A stretch of DNA of 64,000 bases from Paludibacter sp. (GTDB lineage: Bacteria > Bacteroidota > Bacteroidia > Bacteroidales > Paludibacteraceae): the NCBI GenBank assembly GCA_028710895.1, contig JAQTTH010000002.1:62001-126000 (forward strand), read 5' to 3'. The notes under the pieces were generated by a model, which was not told the DNA's origin, made no database searches, and worked only from the letters and a program-made list of their open reading frames with translations. The position numbers were made by a program, and so were the translations under genes. Positions 10,134-20,195 of this stretch are shown here, piece after piece. Numbering within the stretch: the first letter of the stretch is position 1; every line of letters starts with the position of its first letter.

Positions 10134-11843
10134 ATGAAAAATACAATTCTAAAATCCCGACTTAAGAGACAAACTTATACTATTGATACTTCACTACTAT
10201 TACAAAAAATTCAATATAATCTTTTAGGCTCTTTCAAAGTTTTTTTTAAATTTAAAAATAATATAGTTAAGATAAAAAGTTGCTTTGCAGTAAGCTGTTT
10301 AGTGAGTTTACTGTTTCTTTTAGGTGCATGTCAGGATGAATGGTATGCTCATTATAATCCAATGATAAATGGGAAGAGTGATAAGAGCATATCTGAATAT
10401 CTCAAATCACGTCATGATTTAAGTTTATTTGCAAAGATTATTGAATCTAATGGATACGACTCAATTCTGAATTCAGCTCAAACTTATACTGTATGGGCAC
10501 CATTGGATAGTTCATTGAGACAATTTGACTTGGCGGATACATTGGCAGTAAGCAGATTGTTGAAAAATCATATCACTCAATTTTCCATTCCAACTTCAGG
10601 TATTGTGAATAAAGATCTGATTATGTTGAACGGTAAAATACTTACCTTTTCAGGCAATGGAAGTAGTTCTAGTTTTGGTGGAAAATTGATTGTTGAACCC
10701 AATATTGCTATGAAGAATGGTATTGTTCATGTTTTAGGAAATTATGTCCCCTATAAGTTAAATGCATGGGAATTTATGAATGAAGCCACCGAAATTGATT
10801 CCATGAGGAACTACATAAATTCATTGACAACAAAAGTTTATGATGCCAGTTCAAGTTTTAATAAAGATGGCGTGTTTGTTGATTCAATCTTTAAAGAGTA
10901 CAATCCTGTGTTGACGAAACTTTGTAAAATGAAAAATGAGGATAGTACATATGTTGTCCTTTTCCCGAACAACCAAGCGTGGAGCAATGTGTACAATAAT
11001 ATCTATTCATATTATAAATTTTTACCCTCAAACGGTGGAACAAAGTCCCAAATCTCATATACAAGATCAGCAATCATAAACAATTTATTTTACAATAGCA
11101 GGTATTTGAGTGGTCTGTCTATGGATACAGCAGTTACAACCAGTGGAACTATAATCTCAAACTTTAAAGAGGTTATTGAAGGTGTTCAGCCAACTCAACT
11201 GAGCAATGGATTGGCTTACAAAGTAAATCCCCTGAAATATAAGACGAGTGATTTATATTTTAAAGAAATAAGGAAAGAGGCTGAATCCATTTATGCTGTT
11301 GATACGTTGACAAGTAATTATGCTCTGTCTCCGGTCTCTAATATCGGTACTGGTGTTCCGGTGTCAAATGGCTACTACCTAACTTGTACACCCAAAACAG
11401 AAAGTAGTATTTCAAAGCTATTTGTACGTTTTCCTATACCCAATACTTTGTCTGCAAAGTACAATATTTATTGCCAGTTTGTCCCGTCAACCATTGCTCA
11501 ATCAGATGATAGCAGGTCTTATAAGGTGAAATTTTATATGACTTATGTTGATGCAAACGGAAACAAGGTAAATGCGACTACTCCATACAGCAAAGTTGGT
11601 TTTGATGCTAATCATCAATTAACCACTAATTCATCTCAAATAGCAACATTTATTACTGATGGAACTAAACCAACAAAAATGTTGGTAGCTGAGAACTTTC
11701 AATTTCCCTTTTGTGATATAGGCTCTTCAATCCCGTCTGTTTTTCTGAAAGTTGAGAATGTAACAGGTACATCAACAACAGAAAAAAAGAATTACAATAG
11801 AACACTCAGAATTGATTGCATTATTCTGGAACCTGTTCAATAG
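10134..11843 (+). CDS. FAS1-domain lipoprotein with beta-sandwich C-terminus
   Basis: This protein has one clear fasciclin repeat (about 75-215, with 'TYTVWAPLDSSL' and 'NGIVHVLGNYVPY') and a second, degenerate one (about 220-380). A C-terminal beta-rich domain of about 180 residues ends in 'RIDCIILEPVQ'. The lipobox (LLGACQDEW, C66) lies unusually deep because about 45 residues precede the hydrophobic segment. No later ATG exists before it, so either the signal peptide is long or translation starts at a non-ATG codon inside. A paralogue with a normal signal peptide is at 60819-62393. It is probably a surface glycan-binding partner of the flanking SusCD pairs. Confidence 0.83.
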   Translation: MKNTILKSRLKRQTYTIDTSLLLQKIQYNLLGSFKVFFKFKNNIVKIKSCFAVSCLVSLLFLLGACQDEWYAHYNPMINGKSDKSISEYLKSRHDLSLFAKIIESNGYDSILNSAQTYTVWAPLDSSLRQFDLADTLAVSRLLKNHITQFSIPTSGIVNKDLIMLNGKILTFSGNGSSSSFGGKLIVEPNIAMKNGIVHVLGNYVPYKLNAWEFMNEATEIDSMRNYINSLTTKVYDASSSFNKDGVFVDSIFKEYNPVLTKLCKMKNEDSTYVVLFPNNQAWSNVYNNIYSYYKFLPSNGGTKSQISYTRSAIINNLFYNSRYLSGLSMDTAVTTSGTIISNFKEVIEGVQPTQLSNGLAYKVNPLKYKTSDLYFKEIRKEAESIYAVDTLTSNYALSPVSNIGTGVPVSNGYYLTCTPKTESSISKLFVRFPIPNTLSAKYNIYCQFVPSTIAQSDDSRSYKVKFYMTYVDANGNKVNATTPYSKVGFDANHQLTTNSSQIATFITDGTKPTKMLVAENFQFPFCDIGSSIPSVFLKVENVTGTSTTEKKNYNRTLRIDCIILEPVQ

Positions 11844-11871
11844 TATTACAACTGCACCAAATAATATAGGA

Positions 11872-14800
11872 ATGAAAAATATCATACATATACTTAAAGA
11901 AGATTTAAAACAACACTGTATAAAGCCTTTCATGCTGATTGCTTTTGGATTACTTGTTTTACCTTCTGTGCTTTTTGCACAAAATAAACAAACGAAGACT
12001 GAAAAATACATTAGCGGTCTCGTTCGGGATGTCAGAACTAAACACCCTATAAATGCCGCAGAAATTGTGGTGCCAAATTTTAAAACATCTGCTGTCACAG
12101 ATGAACAGGGAAGATTTAGAATTAAAGTGTTTTCTGAAAATTCAATTTTGAGAATCTCTGCTTATGACTACAGTACACAAGAAGTAACTCTCATGGGAAG
12201 AGATTCAGTAGTAATTGACTTATGCGCAGATGAATTTAGCTCTTATTATAAAAAAGTCGAAACTTTAACCGGATCGGTTGATAATTCTTCTCTTATTTTG
12301 CCGGTTAAATCAATCAGCAATTTAGGATTGTCGACTGCAGTTACTGCAGATGAAGTTCTTCAGGCCACAATGATTGGTGATGTACGTGGTATAACGCGTT
12401 CAGGGCTGTCTGGTGAGGGTGCTTCCTTATTTATTAGGGGAATAAATTCATTGAACGCAAATACTCAACCACTATTTGTGGTTGATGGAGTTATTTGGAA
12501 TAGTCAATACGATGTTCAATCCATACACGATGGATTCTTTCAGAATATACTTAATAATATTGATGTAAACGATATAGAATCAATCTCAGTTCTGAAAGAT
12601 GGAACTTCTGTTTACGGAAGTAAAGGTGCTAATGGAGTTATTCTTATCAAAACCAAACGATCCAGGTCTATGGTTACAAGAATTAATGTGAGCGTGTTGA
12701 ATGGAGTTGTAGATCAACCAAGAACGACTCCGATGATGACTGGTGAAGAATTTAGAACATATGTTAGTGATATGCTTGGATCAAAAGGTCTTTCTGGAAG
12801 TGAGGTTTCTACTATGGGTTTTTTACAAACAAATAAAAACAATTCAATATACAATACATACCACAATAGTACTAATTGGATAGATGCGGTTTCTCAAAAA
12901 GGATCGAATAAAAGCTACTCAATAAATGTAGCTGGCGGGGATGAAAAAGCAATGTATTACCTATCATTAGGATACGCTGGTAATAAAGGAATTGTAAAAA
13001 CAACAGATCATCAACGGTATAATGCCCGATTTAATGCAGATTTGAAAATGGTAAAGAATCTGACGCTTGGATTAAACATTGGTTTTACCCGAAACGAGCG
13101 CACACTTCTGGATGATGGAGTTAATAATTATACCTCTCCAACCTGGATAAGTGTGGTGAAGTCGCCATTCTTAGGTATGTATAAATTTACTACTTATGGA
13201 CAGGAAACAAAATCATATGCATTTGCAGATGATTTTGATTTAAGCAATCCATTGGGAGTAATTTATAATGCAGTCAATAATCTCAAGCAATATCATTTTA
13301 ATATCGGAATATTACCAACTTTCAAATTGAGTCCGAATTTATCGCTAAGTTCTCAGTTTGATTATAATATCGATAACTCAGTAGAAGGGCATTTTGATCC
13401 CTACCTTTATGTTCCAACACGCAATCTTACCGGTTTTGGCAATTACTATAATAAAACCAGTAGTCAGGTAATGCAAAATATTGAACTCTTTGATGATACG
13501 CGTCTTACCTACGAGAAAGTGTTTAATGTTATCAATCATTTTAAGGCCATGCTTGGCTGGATGTATATCACAAACTATTATGAATCGGATTACCTGGCTG
13601 AATATAATTCCAAATCGAATAATAAAACAACTATTACAGGGGCTTATGAGTTTTTAACAACAACAGGTGTGAATAATTTAACTAATTCTTTGTCTAATTA
13701 TTTTAATGCTGAATATAATTTTGATAACCGTTATTTTATAAATGCTACCGCTTCGATAGATGGTTCTTCTCGTTTTGGGAAACAGACAACGGGTGGTTTT
13801 CAACTCTTTGGGCATTCATGGGGCGTTTTCCCATCAATTAATGCGGGCTGGTTGATATCTTCAGAAAAGTTTATGAAGAATATAAACTTCATAAATTACT
13901 GTAAACTGAGGGCCGGCTTTGGATTGACAGGAAATGATGGTATTCAGGACTATCAGTCAATGACTTATTTTTCAGCCGTACGATTAATGAATGTTGCTAA
14001 CGGTTTAGCAATTGATAATATTGCAAACGATAGGTTGCAGTGGGAAACTACCTCCAAGGCTAATGTAGGAATTGATATGTCTGTATTGAAAGATGTCTTG
14101 TCATTTTCTGTTGATGTTTATTCGAATAAAACATATGATCTGATTACTCTGAATGATTTTCCTTACGTAACAGGACTGGGCAAATATTGGAGTAATGGAG
14201 GAACCTTAACTAATAAGGGGATTGAACTCTCAGCTACAGTAAAAGCAATGAATTTTAAATCGCTAAAGTGGGAGTTGGGATTAAGTGCGGGGCACTATAA
14301 AAATAAGATTATTTCACTTCCAACTAACAATACTACTACTTCAGTGTATGATGGTGAAGTAATCACATCGGTTGGCATGCCTGTAGGTGTATTTTATGGA
14401 TATAAAACTCAGGGAGTTTTTTCAACCACGGCCGAAGCAAATGCTGCTAATTTGAAAACTAAGACCAGCAGTGGTGGTTATGTGGCTTTTGGTGCCGGTG
14501 ATGTGCATTTCCTTGATGTTGTAAAAGATGGAATAATTGATGCAAAAGACAAGCAGGTTATAGGTGATCCCAATCCGGATTTGTATGGTACTATATCAAG
14601 TAAAATAACGTTTAAACACATAAGTTTAAATACAGTTTTTACGTACTCGGTAGGTAATGATATTTACAATTATTACCGAAGTCAGCTTGAATCTGGCAAG
14701 AATTTGAACAATCAATCGGCAGCTATGAATGCTCGCTGGACAGCAGAAGGACAAGTTACTTCACAACCTAAAGCGACTTATAATGATCCGTTGGGGAATG

Positions 14801-15063
14801 CTCGTTTTTCCGATCGTTGGATTGAAGATGGTTCATATCTCAAGCTCAAAACGATAACACTTTGTTATGATCTTCCATTGAAAATCAATTTTATTCAAGG
14901 GTTAACAGTCTGGTTATCTGCGAATAACTTAATCACGTGGACAAAATATCTTGGAGTCGATCCGGAAGTGTCATCGGGTAATTCAGTTTATTACCAGGGG
15001 GTTGATAATGGATTGCTGCCAGTAGCTAAAAGCTATTATTTGGGCGTTAAATTAAGTCTGTAA
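11872..15063 (+). CDS. SusC/RagA-type TonB-dependent transporter (second type)
   Basis: This importer has about 1,063 residues, counted from the ATG at 11872. A longer reading from a TTG at 11812 would overlap the previous gene and push the signal peptide inward, so I reject it. The order is signal peptide (to VLFAQ), carboxypeptidase-regulatory-like domain (about 30-115), plug (about 150-270, with 'LFIRGINSLNANTQPLFVV' and 'SISVLKDGTSVYGSKGANG'), and beta-barrel. It is closely related to the SusC at 57551-60784 on the other strand. Both share, for example, 'LDDGVxxYTSPTW' and 'FSDRWIEDGSYL(K/R)LKT'. Its SusD partner starts 119 bases downstream. Confidence 0.93.
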   Translation: MKNIIHILKEDLKQHCIKPFMLIAFGLLVLPSVLFAQNKQTKTEKYISGLVRDVRTKHPINAAEIVVPNFKTSAVTDEQGRFRIKVFSENSILRISAYDYSTQEVTLMGRDSVVIDLCADEFSSYYKKVETLTGSVDNSSLILPVKSISNLGLSTAVTADEVLQATMIGDVRGITRSGLSGEGASLFIRGINSLNANTQPLFVVDGVIWNSQYDVQSIHDGFFQNILNNIDVNDIESISVLKDGTSVYGSKGANGVILIKTKRSRSMVTRINVSVLNGVVDQPRTTPMMTGEEFRTYVSDMLGSKGLSGSEVSTMGFLQTNKNNSIYNTYHNSTNWIDAVSQKGSNKSYSINVAGGDEKAMYYLSLGYAGNKGIVKTTDHQRYNARFNADLKMVKNLTLGLNIGFTRNERTLLDDGVNNYTSPTWISVVKSPFLGMYKFTTYGQETKSYAFADDFDLSNPLGVIYNAVNNLKQYHFNIGILPTFKLSPNLSLSSQFDYNIDNSVEGHFDPYLYVPTRNLTGFGNYYNKTSSQVMQNIELFDDTRLTYEKVFNVINHFKAMLGWMYITNYYESDYLAEYNSKSNNKTTITGAYEFLTTTGVNNLTNSLSNYFNAEYNFDNRYFINATASIDGSSRFGKQTTGGFQLFGHSWGVFPSINAGWLISSEKFMKNINFINYCKLRAGFGLTGNDGIQDYQSMTYFSAVRLMNVANGLAIDNIANDRLQWETTSKANVGIDMSVLKDVLSFSVDVYSNKTYDLITLNDFPYVTGLGKYWSNGGTLTNKGIELSATVKAMNFKSLKWELGLSAGHYKNKIISLPTNNTTTSVYDGEVITSVGMPVGVFYGYKTQGVFSTTAEANAANLKTKTSSGGYVAFGAGDVHFLDVVKDGIIDAKDKQVIGDPNPDLYGTISSKITFKHISLNTVFTYSVGNDIYNYYRSQLESGKNLNNQSAAMNARWTAEGQVTSQPKATYNDPLGNARFSDRWIEDGSYLKLKTITLCYDLPLKINFIQGLTVWLSANNLITWTKYLGVDPEVSSGNSVYYQGVDNGLLPVAKSYYLGVKLSL

Positions 15064-15182
15064 TCCGTCCTACTTTAGTAGATTTAATTAGCACAAGTTA
15101 CATTATAAAACCGCACATAAAAATAGTTTTTCCTTATCATAATTGTGGAAAGAAAGTTATGTCCTTTAAAATTTATTGAACA

Positions 15183-16823
15183 ATGAAAAACAAAAGTATA
15201 ATTTCAATATTGGTTATTTTCTTGTCTATACTATTCATAAGTTGTAATGACTTGTTGGATGTAAATTCAGATAGAATTGTAACTCAAAACGAGTATCAAA
15301 TGAATGCAGCTAACGATAGTTTATATGCAATGTTTGGCATATTTGCAAAACTTGAGAAACTCGCAGACAGCTATGTTCTTTTGGGAGAACTAAGGGGTGA
15401 TCTTATGGATGTTACCGATAAATCGAATGATGATCTTGTGGGAGTGAATAATTTTGAGACTTCAGTCTCAAACATTTATACAAACAATATTCAGGATTAC
15501 TATGCAGTTATCAATAATTGTAATTATGTGATTAAAACCATTGATACTACAAAGGTGAATGCAGGTAAGTTAGTAATGAAAAGAGTGTATGTGGCTGCAA
15601 AAACAATTAGGGCATGGACCTACATGCAAATAGCTCTTAACTTCAAAACAGTCAAATATTATGATCAGCCAATTCTAAATTTGAAGGAGGCTGAATCTAT
15701 CGATAAAAATGCCCCAGAATTAAGTCTTGATGAGTTAGCTCCACTTTTAATTGCTGATTTACAGCCATACAAAGATGTTGAAAAACCCAATTTTGGTTCT
15801 GTGTATTCATATGATATTTCTACCTCATTTTTCCCTGTCAGATTTATTTTGGGCGATCTTTATTTATGGACCGGAAAATATGAAAATGCAGCCAATGAGT
15901 ATCATGATTTAATGTATTATGGTGATAAATTGGTATCAGACCATGGAATCAACCGTGTGGTTACGAACTATGCTTTCACTGGTGAAATTGACTACAACTG
16001 GAACAATCAATTTAATACGTATTCGGCAGAAGCAATGACCAATATTGTTGCATCTAATGAATATGGTTCTGTATTTAAACTGGATAGTCTTAATCGTAAT
16101 AGAGAAATCACAGCTTCAAGTATAGTTAAACGGTATTGGGATTCTCAAATGTATTTTTACAACGATACAGTTTATAAAATTGGAGATTTTAGAAAAACAT
16201 TATCTTTCGGAAGGAGTTACTTTGCTACAGGAACAACAGAATCTTTTGCTGATAGCCTGATTCTCAAGTATGTGGATATGAACCCAACCACAAGTACTAT
16301 AAAAACACCCCGACAAATTAGGATATATCGCAATTCATTATTGTATTTGAGATATGCTGAAGCCGTAAACCGCCTAGGAAAGCCAAATCTGGCACTTGCT
16401 GTTCTCAAAAATGGTTTGAGTAAAACTACCATTAATAATAAAAAACTTATTCCTACCAGTGAGATTGGTGAGACACTACCTTCTTATATGAACTTTACGT
16501 CAACTCAGTTCGATAATAATTTGGGCTTAAGAGCACGTGTGTTGGGTAATATTGCTAAAGACACTCTTTATTACAAAATACCAAATGCCACTCAGTTGTT
16601 GACCTTAAGTAGTGACTCGGTTACATTCGTGGAGGATTTGATTGTGCAGGAATTAGCTTTGGAAACAGCCTTCGAAGGAAATCGATTTCACGATTTGATG
16701 CGTGTTGCCATTCGACGCAATGATAATGCTTACTTGGCTGATAAGGTTGCTGCAAAACATGTTGGCAAAGAAGCTCATTTCAAGTCGCTGCTTATGGATA
16801 GAGCAAACTGGTATTTGAAGTAG
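15183..16823 (+). CDS. SusD-type nutrient-binding lipoprotein (second type)
   Basis: This 546-residue lipoprotein has C21 in LFISCNDLLDV. It carries the SusD-like helical segments 'KTIRAWTYMQIALNF' (about 140-155) and a C-terminal 'ALETAFEGNRFHDLMRVAIR' helix. It is the partner of the SusC just upstream and is paralogous to the SusD at 55846-57495. The two share 'ADSYVLLGELRGDL(M/L)DVT' and 'LVxxKHVGxEA'. It is the last gene of the left FAS1/SusCD operon before the regulator at 16961. Its place at the outer face of the membrane follows from the family and the lipobox. Confidence 0.92.
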   Translation: MKNKSIISILVIFLSILFISCNDLLDVNSDRIVTQNEYQMNAANDSLYAMFGIFAKLEKLADSYVLLGELRGDLMDVTDKSNDDLVGVNNFETSVSNIYTNNIQDYYAVINNCNYVIKTIDTTKVNAGKLVMKRVYVAAKTIRAWTYMQIALNFKTVKYYDQPILNLKEAESIDKNAPELSLDELAPLLIADLQPYKDVEKPNFGSVYSYDISTSFFPVRFILGDLYLWTGKYENAANEYHDLMYYGDKLVSDHGINRVVTNYAFTGEIDYNWNNQFNTYSAEAMTNIVASNEYGSVFKLDSLNRNREITASSIVKRYWDSQMYFYNDTVYKIGDFRKTLSFGRSYFATGTTESFADSLILKYVDMNPTTSTIKTPRQIRIYRNSLLYLRYAEAVNRLGKPNLALAVLKNGLSKTTINNKKLIPTSEIGETLPSYMNFTSTQFDNNLGLRARVLGNIAKDTLYYKIPNATQLLTLSSDSVTFVEDLIVQELALETAFEGNRFHDLMRVAIRRNDNAYLADKVAAKHVGKEAHFKSLLMDRANWYLK

Positions 16824-16960
16824 ATTTCACATTGTCCTGTTCCTTTTGAGTATATGATGCGTGCGTTTATCATTACTTAAATAATTGTGCTGTAATAATG
16901 AGATAGTACTGTGTTAATGTATATTGATTGTTATGTGATTTTATTTTGTTGTTAAAATGA

Positions 16961-17614
16961 TTGTTTTGTCTTGTGAAAAATGCCAATTTACCATCAATAA
17001 ACTTTTCCGATAAATTGAGTTTTGATATATTAAATGATAGATTTGAAGGATATAGCTATTCGAGCATGTATTATCAAATGAAAAAAATGTTTGGAATATC
17101 ACTATTTGAATTCAAAAGAATAAATCAAATCAATTTAGCCCGAAAATTATTAATAAATGAGACTTTTACAATTTCTGAAATTGCGTATAAAGTAGGATTT
17201 AATGATCCCAAGTATTTCAGCAAAGAATTTAAGAAAAGATTCGGATTAACTCCAACTGAATTCAAAAACAGATACGGTGATAAAGTTCCAAATACCAATA
17301 CTAAGCTTATCGAAAAATTTAACTGTTTGATAGAGACTAATAACATGTATATAGGAGAGGGACTAAGCAAGATCACTTCCGATATGTGTATGTCTAGATC
17401 AACATTGCATAGAAAAATAAAAGCTGCTACAGGATATTCTACTGTTGAATATGTTCGTTTAAAACGAATGAGGAAGGCAATTCATATAATGTCTTCATCA
17501 AACATGTCTTTATGTAATTTGGCTGATATTTTAGGTTTTAAAGATTACAGGCATTTTAGTCGTTGTTTGAGAAAAACTAATGATTCTTTTCTGTTTGAAG
17601 ACACAAAACACTAG
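16961..17614 (+). CDS. Transcription regulator with two AraC-type HTH domains
   Basis: This protein of about 217 residues consists almost entirely of two AraC-type DNA-binding domains in tandem. The first spans about 18-108 and ends in the classic 'ISEIAYKVGFNDPKYFSKEF...GLTPTEF' type segment. The second spans about 113-212, with 'MSRSTLHRKIKAATGYSTVEY' as its first HTH and a divergent second HTH ('LADILGFKDYRHFSRCLRK'). No sensor, cupin or receiver domain is visible. The start is uncertain. This reading begins at TTG, and an ATG at 16957 in another frame opens only 18 codons. It could be a true dual-HTH regulator or the DNA-binding remnant of a larger one. It sits between the SusCD operon and the arabinosidase genes, so it may control either. 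Confidence 0.7.
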   Translation: MFCLVKNANLPSINFSDKLSFDILNDRFEGYSYSSMYYQMKKMFGISLFEFKRINQINLARKLLINETFTISEIAYKVGFNDPKYFSKEFKKRFGLTPTEFKNRYGDKVPNTNTKLIEKFNCLIETNNMYIGEGLSKITSDMCMSRSTLHRKIKAATGYSTVEYVRLKRMRKAIHIMSSSNMSLCNLADILGFKDYRHFSRCLRKTNDSFLFEDTKH

Positions 17615-17713
17615 ATTCGGTTTGAATCATTTCATCGCTAAAAACGGGCTTGTCAACTTAATATGATTCTTGTCTGATTGAGTGGCACCTGTTTAAAATC
17701 ATAATAAAAAATC

Positions 17714-20146
17714 ATGTTTAAAAAACTTATACTCTTATTGTGTGGAGTGCTATTTATTGTATTTAGTAGCTTCTCACAGGAAAAATTATATCCCAATTTA
17801 TTTCCTTTAGGCGAGGTCTCTTTGCTTGACGGACCATTCAAGCATGCTCAGGATTTAAATATTCAAACTCTCTTGAAATATGATGTTGACAGACTTTTGG
17901 CGCCTTATAGAAAAGAAGCCGGGTTACCGTCTAAATCTATTAGTTATCAAAACTGGATAGGACTTGATGGGCACATTGGAGGTCATTATTTATCAGCATT
18001 GGCAATAAGCTACGCTGCGATGGGTGATACAGCTTGCAAACGTCGAATGGATTATATGGTGGATGAATTGAAAGCATGTCAGGAGGCTAATACACTTACA
18101 TATCTCACCTGGGGAGTTGGTTATTGCGGTGGTGTTCCTAACAGTAATGCGCTTTGGTCTACATTTAAAACAGGTAATTTAAAGGGTTACAGGAATGCTT
18201 GGGTGCCTTGGTACAACCTGCATAAAACATATGCCGGACTTCGTGATGCATGGAACTATGGAGGTAGTGAAACTGCCAGAAAGATGTTTTTGATGTTTTG
18301 TGACTGGGGCGTTCAGATTTGTTCTGAGTTAACCGATGCTCAAATGGAAGCCATGCTACAAATCGAACACGGTGGCATGAACGAAATATTCGCTGATGCA
18401 TACCAAATGACAGGTGATGTAAAATACATAAATTGTGCCCGTCGGTTTTCTCACAAAGTATTTCTTGATAAGTTGGGGAAACGGATTGATAATTTAGATA
18501 ACGTACATGCCAATACCCAAATTCCTAAAATAATAGGATTTCAGCGCATTGCCGAACTGACTCATGATTCACTATACAACACTGCAGGACATTTTTTTTG
18601 GGAAACAGTAACCGGAACAAGAAGTCTGGCTTTGGGCGGAAATAGCCGAAGAGAGGCCTTCCCATCTGCTGTTGGTTGCAACGATTATTTGAATATGCCG
18701 GAAGGACCGGAATCTTGTAACACAAACAATATGTTGAAGCTGACTGAAGATTTGTTTCGTGTGCAACCGTTGGCAAAGTATGCTGATTATTATGAACGTG
18801 CATTATACAATCATATTTTATCCACTCAACATCCCTTGCATGGGGGATTTGTTTATTTCACACCAGCACGCCCGCGTCACTACAGGGTTTATTCGGCTCC
18901 GAACGTAGCCATGTGGTGTTGTGTGGGAACCGGCATGGAGAACCACGGAAAATATGCGGAATTTATTTATTCGCATACGAACGATTCAGTATTTGTGAAT
19001 TTGTTTATTGCCTCGCAACTGAACTGGAAGGAAAAAGGGGTTCGAATTAAGCAAGAAACAGCTTTCCCAGATGAAGAACGTACTACCTTAACCATTAATA
19101 CAGCCTTACCAACTCATTTCAAGTTGCTTATACGACATCCGGCATGGATTCCTGCAGGGAAGCTAAAGTTGTTGATAAACTCGAAAGAGGTGATAATTGA
19201 TTCGCAGCCTTCAACTTATATTTCTCTGGATCGTATTTGGAACAATGGTGATGTTGTAACTTTATTATTGCCAATGCATACAACTATTGAGCCAATGCCA
19301 AATGTTCCCAATTACATTGCTATTATGCATGGGCCAATTTTGCTGGGAGCAAAAACAGGGACAGAGGACATGAAAGGGCTTGTTGCTGACGATAGTCGCT
19401 GGGGACATATTGCAAATGGGTCATTGTTACCTTTAGACAAGGCACCAATTATAGTAGCTGATCAAAATACCATATCTTCGTCAATAGTTCCGGTTAAAGG
19501 TAAACCGATGACTTTTAGAGCCTCCGGTCTGTTTGTGAATAAGAAGGATAAATCACTTACTCTGGAACCTTTTTTCCGAATACACGACTCCCGATATATG
19601 ATGTATTGGATGGTACTTAGCAAAAAACAATATCAGAAAGTCGTTGACTCGTTGGCGGTGGCTCAAAAGGTCGCTCTTGAACTAGAGGCACGAACGGTAG
19701 ATAAAGTAGCTCCGGGAGAACAACAGCCGGAAGTAGATCATAAAGCCGCAACTATAAATTCAGATAAAGGAAACAGCCATAATGAATTTTGGCGTTCGGC
19801 TAAAAAGGGAGGCTGTATTAGCTATAGTATGCTGACTCAGAATCAGTCCAACCTATCGTTAATGGTTCGGTATTGGGGAAATGAAAAGGGAAATAAGACC
19901 TTTGATATTTTAATTGATGGAGTTAAATTGAAAACTGAGGATATAGTAGGGAAGTGGAATAAATCAGAATTTGTAAATGTAGAATATCTTATTCCGAATA
20001 GTCTTACAACAGGAAAGGATGCTGTAATAGTGAAATTTCAACCGGTTTCAGATAATCCAAAAAACGAAGTTGGCGCTCTGTTTTATGTCAGAGTCTTGAA
20101 AGATAATAAAGCTCAAAAAACCAATAAAATAAAGTTCAAAAGATAA
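17714..20146 (+). CDS. GH127-type beta-L-arabinofuranosidase (DUF1680)
   Basis: This 810-residue secreted enzyme is predicted to remove beta-linked L-arabinofuranose. A signal peptide ends near SSFSQ. The (alpha/alpha)6-barrel DUF1680 domain covers about 30-640. The GH127 metal/catalytic set is visible as E333 and C335 (in GPESC) plus the adjacent pair C402-C403 (in MWCCVGTGM), equivalent to Glu338, Cys340, Cys417 and Cys418 of bifidobacterial HypBA1. C-terminal residues of about 685-800 form a separate beta-rich module of the kind often appended to this family. The tail is lysine-rich and there is no T9SS domain, so it is probably periplasmic. It leads a cluster with GH51, GH43 and GH51. Substrate linkage is from family knowledge. 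Confidence 0.9.
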   Translation: MFKKLILLLCGVLFIVFSSFSQEKLYPNLFPLGEVSLLDGPFKHAQDLNIQTLLKYDVDRLLAPYRKEAGLPSKSISYQNWIGLDGHIGGHYLSALAISYAAMGDTACKRRMDYMVDELKACQEANTLTYLTWGVGYCGGVPNSNALWSTFKTGNLKGYRNAWVPWYNLHKTYAGLRDAWNYGGSETARKMFLMFCDWGVQICSELTDAQMEAMLQIEHGGMNEIFADAYQMTGDVKYINCARRFSHKVFLDKLGKRIDNLDNVHANTQIPKIIGFQRIAELTHDSLYNTAGHFFWETVTGTRSLALGGNSRREAFPSAVGCNDYLNMPEGPESCNTNNMLKLTEDLFRVQPLAKYADYYERALYNHILSTQHPLHGGFVYFTPARPRHYRVYSAPNVAMWCCVGTGMENHGKYAEFIYSHTNDSVFVNLFIASQLNWKEKGVRIKQETAFPDEERTTLTINTALPTHFKLLIRHPAWIPAGKLKLLINSKEVIIDSQPSTYISLDRIWNNGDVVTLLLPMHTTIEPMPNVPNYIAIMHGPILLGAKTGTEDMKGLVADDSRWGHIANGSLLPLDKAPIIVADQNTISSSIVPVKGKPMTFRASGLFVNKKDKSLTLEPFFRIHDSRYMMYWMVLSKKQYQKVVDSLAVAQKVALELEARTVDKVAPGEQQPEVDHKAATINSDKGNSHNEFWRSAKKGGCISYSMLTQNQSNLSLMVRYWGNEKGNKTFDILIDGVKLKTEDIVGKWNKSEFVNVEYLIPNSLTTGKDAVIVKFQPVSDNPKNEVGALFYVRVLKDNKAQKTNKIKFKR

Positions 20147-20195
20147 ATCGTATTGTTGTAACGACCCTAATCGGTTAAATATAATTTTAATTGCA

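Noticed and set aside
11812-11871. TTG start for the second SusC that would overlap the FAS1 gene
   Set aside because: It would add 20 residues ahead of a complete signal peptide; the ATG at 11872 gives a normal start.
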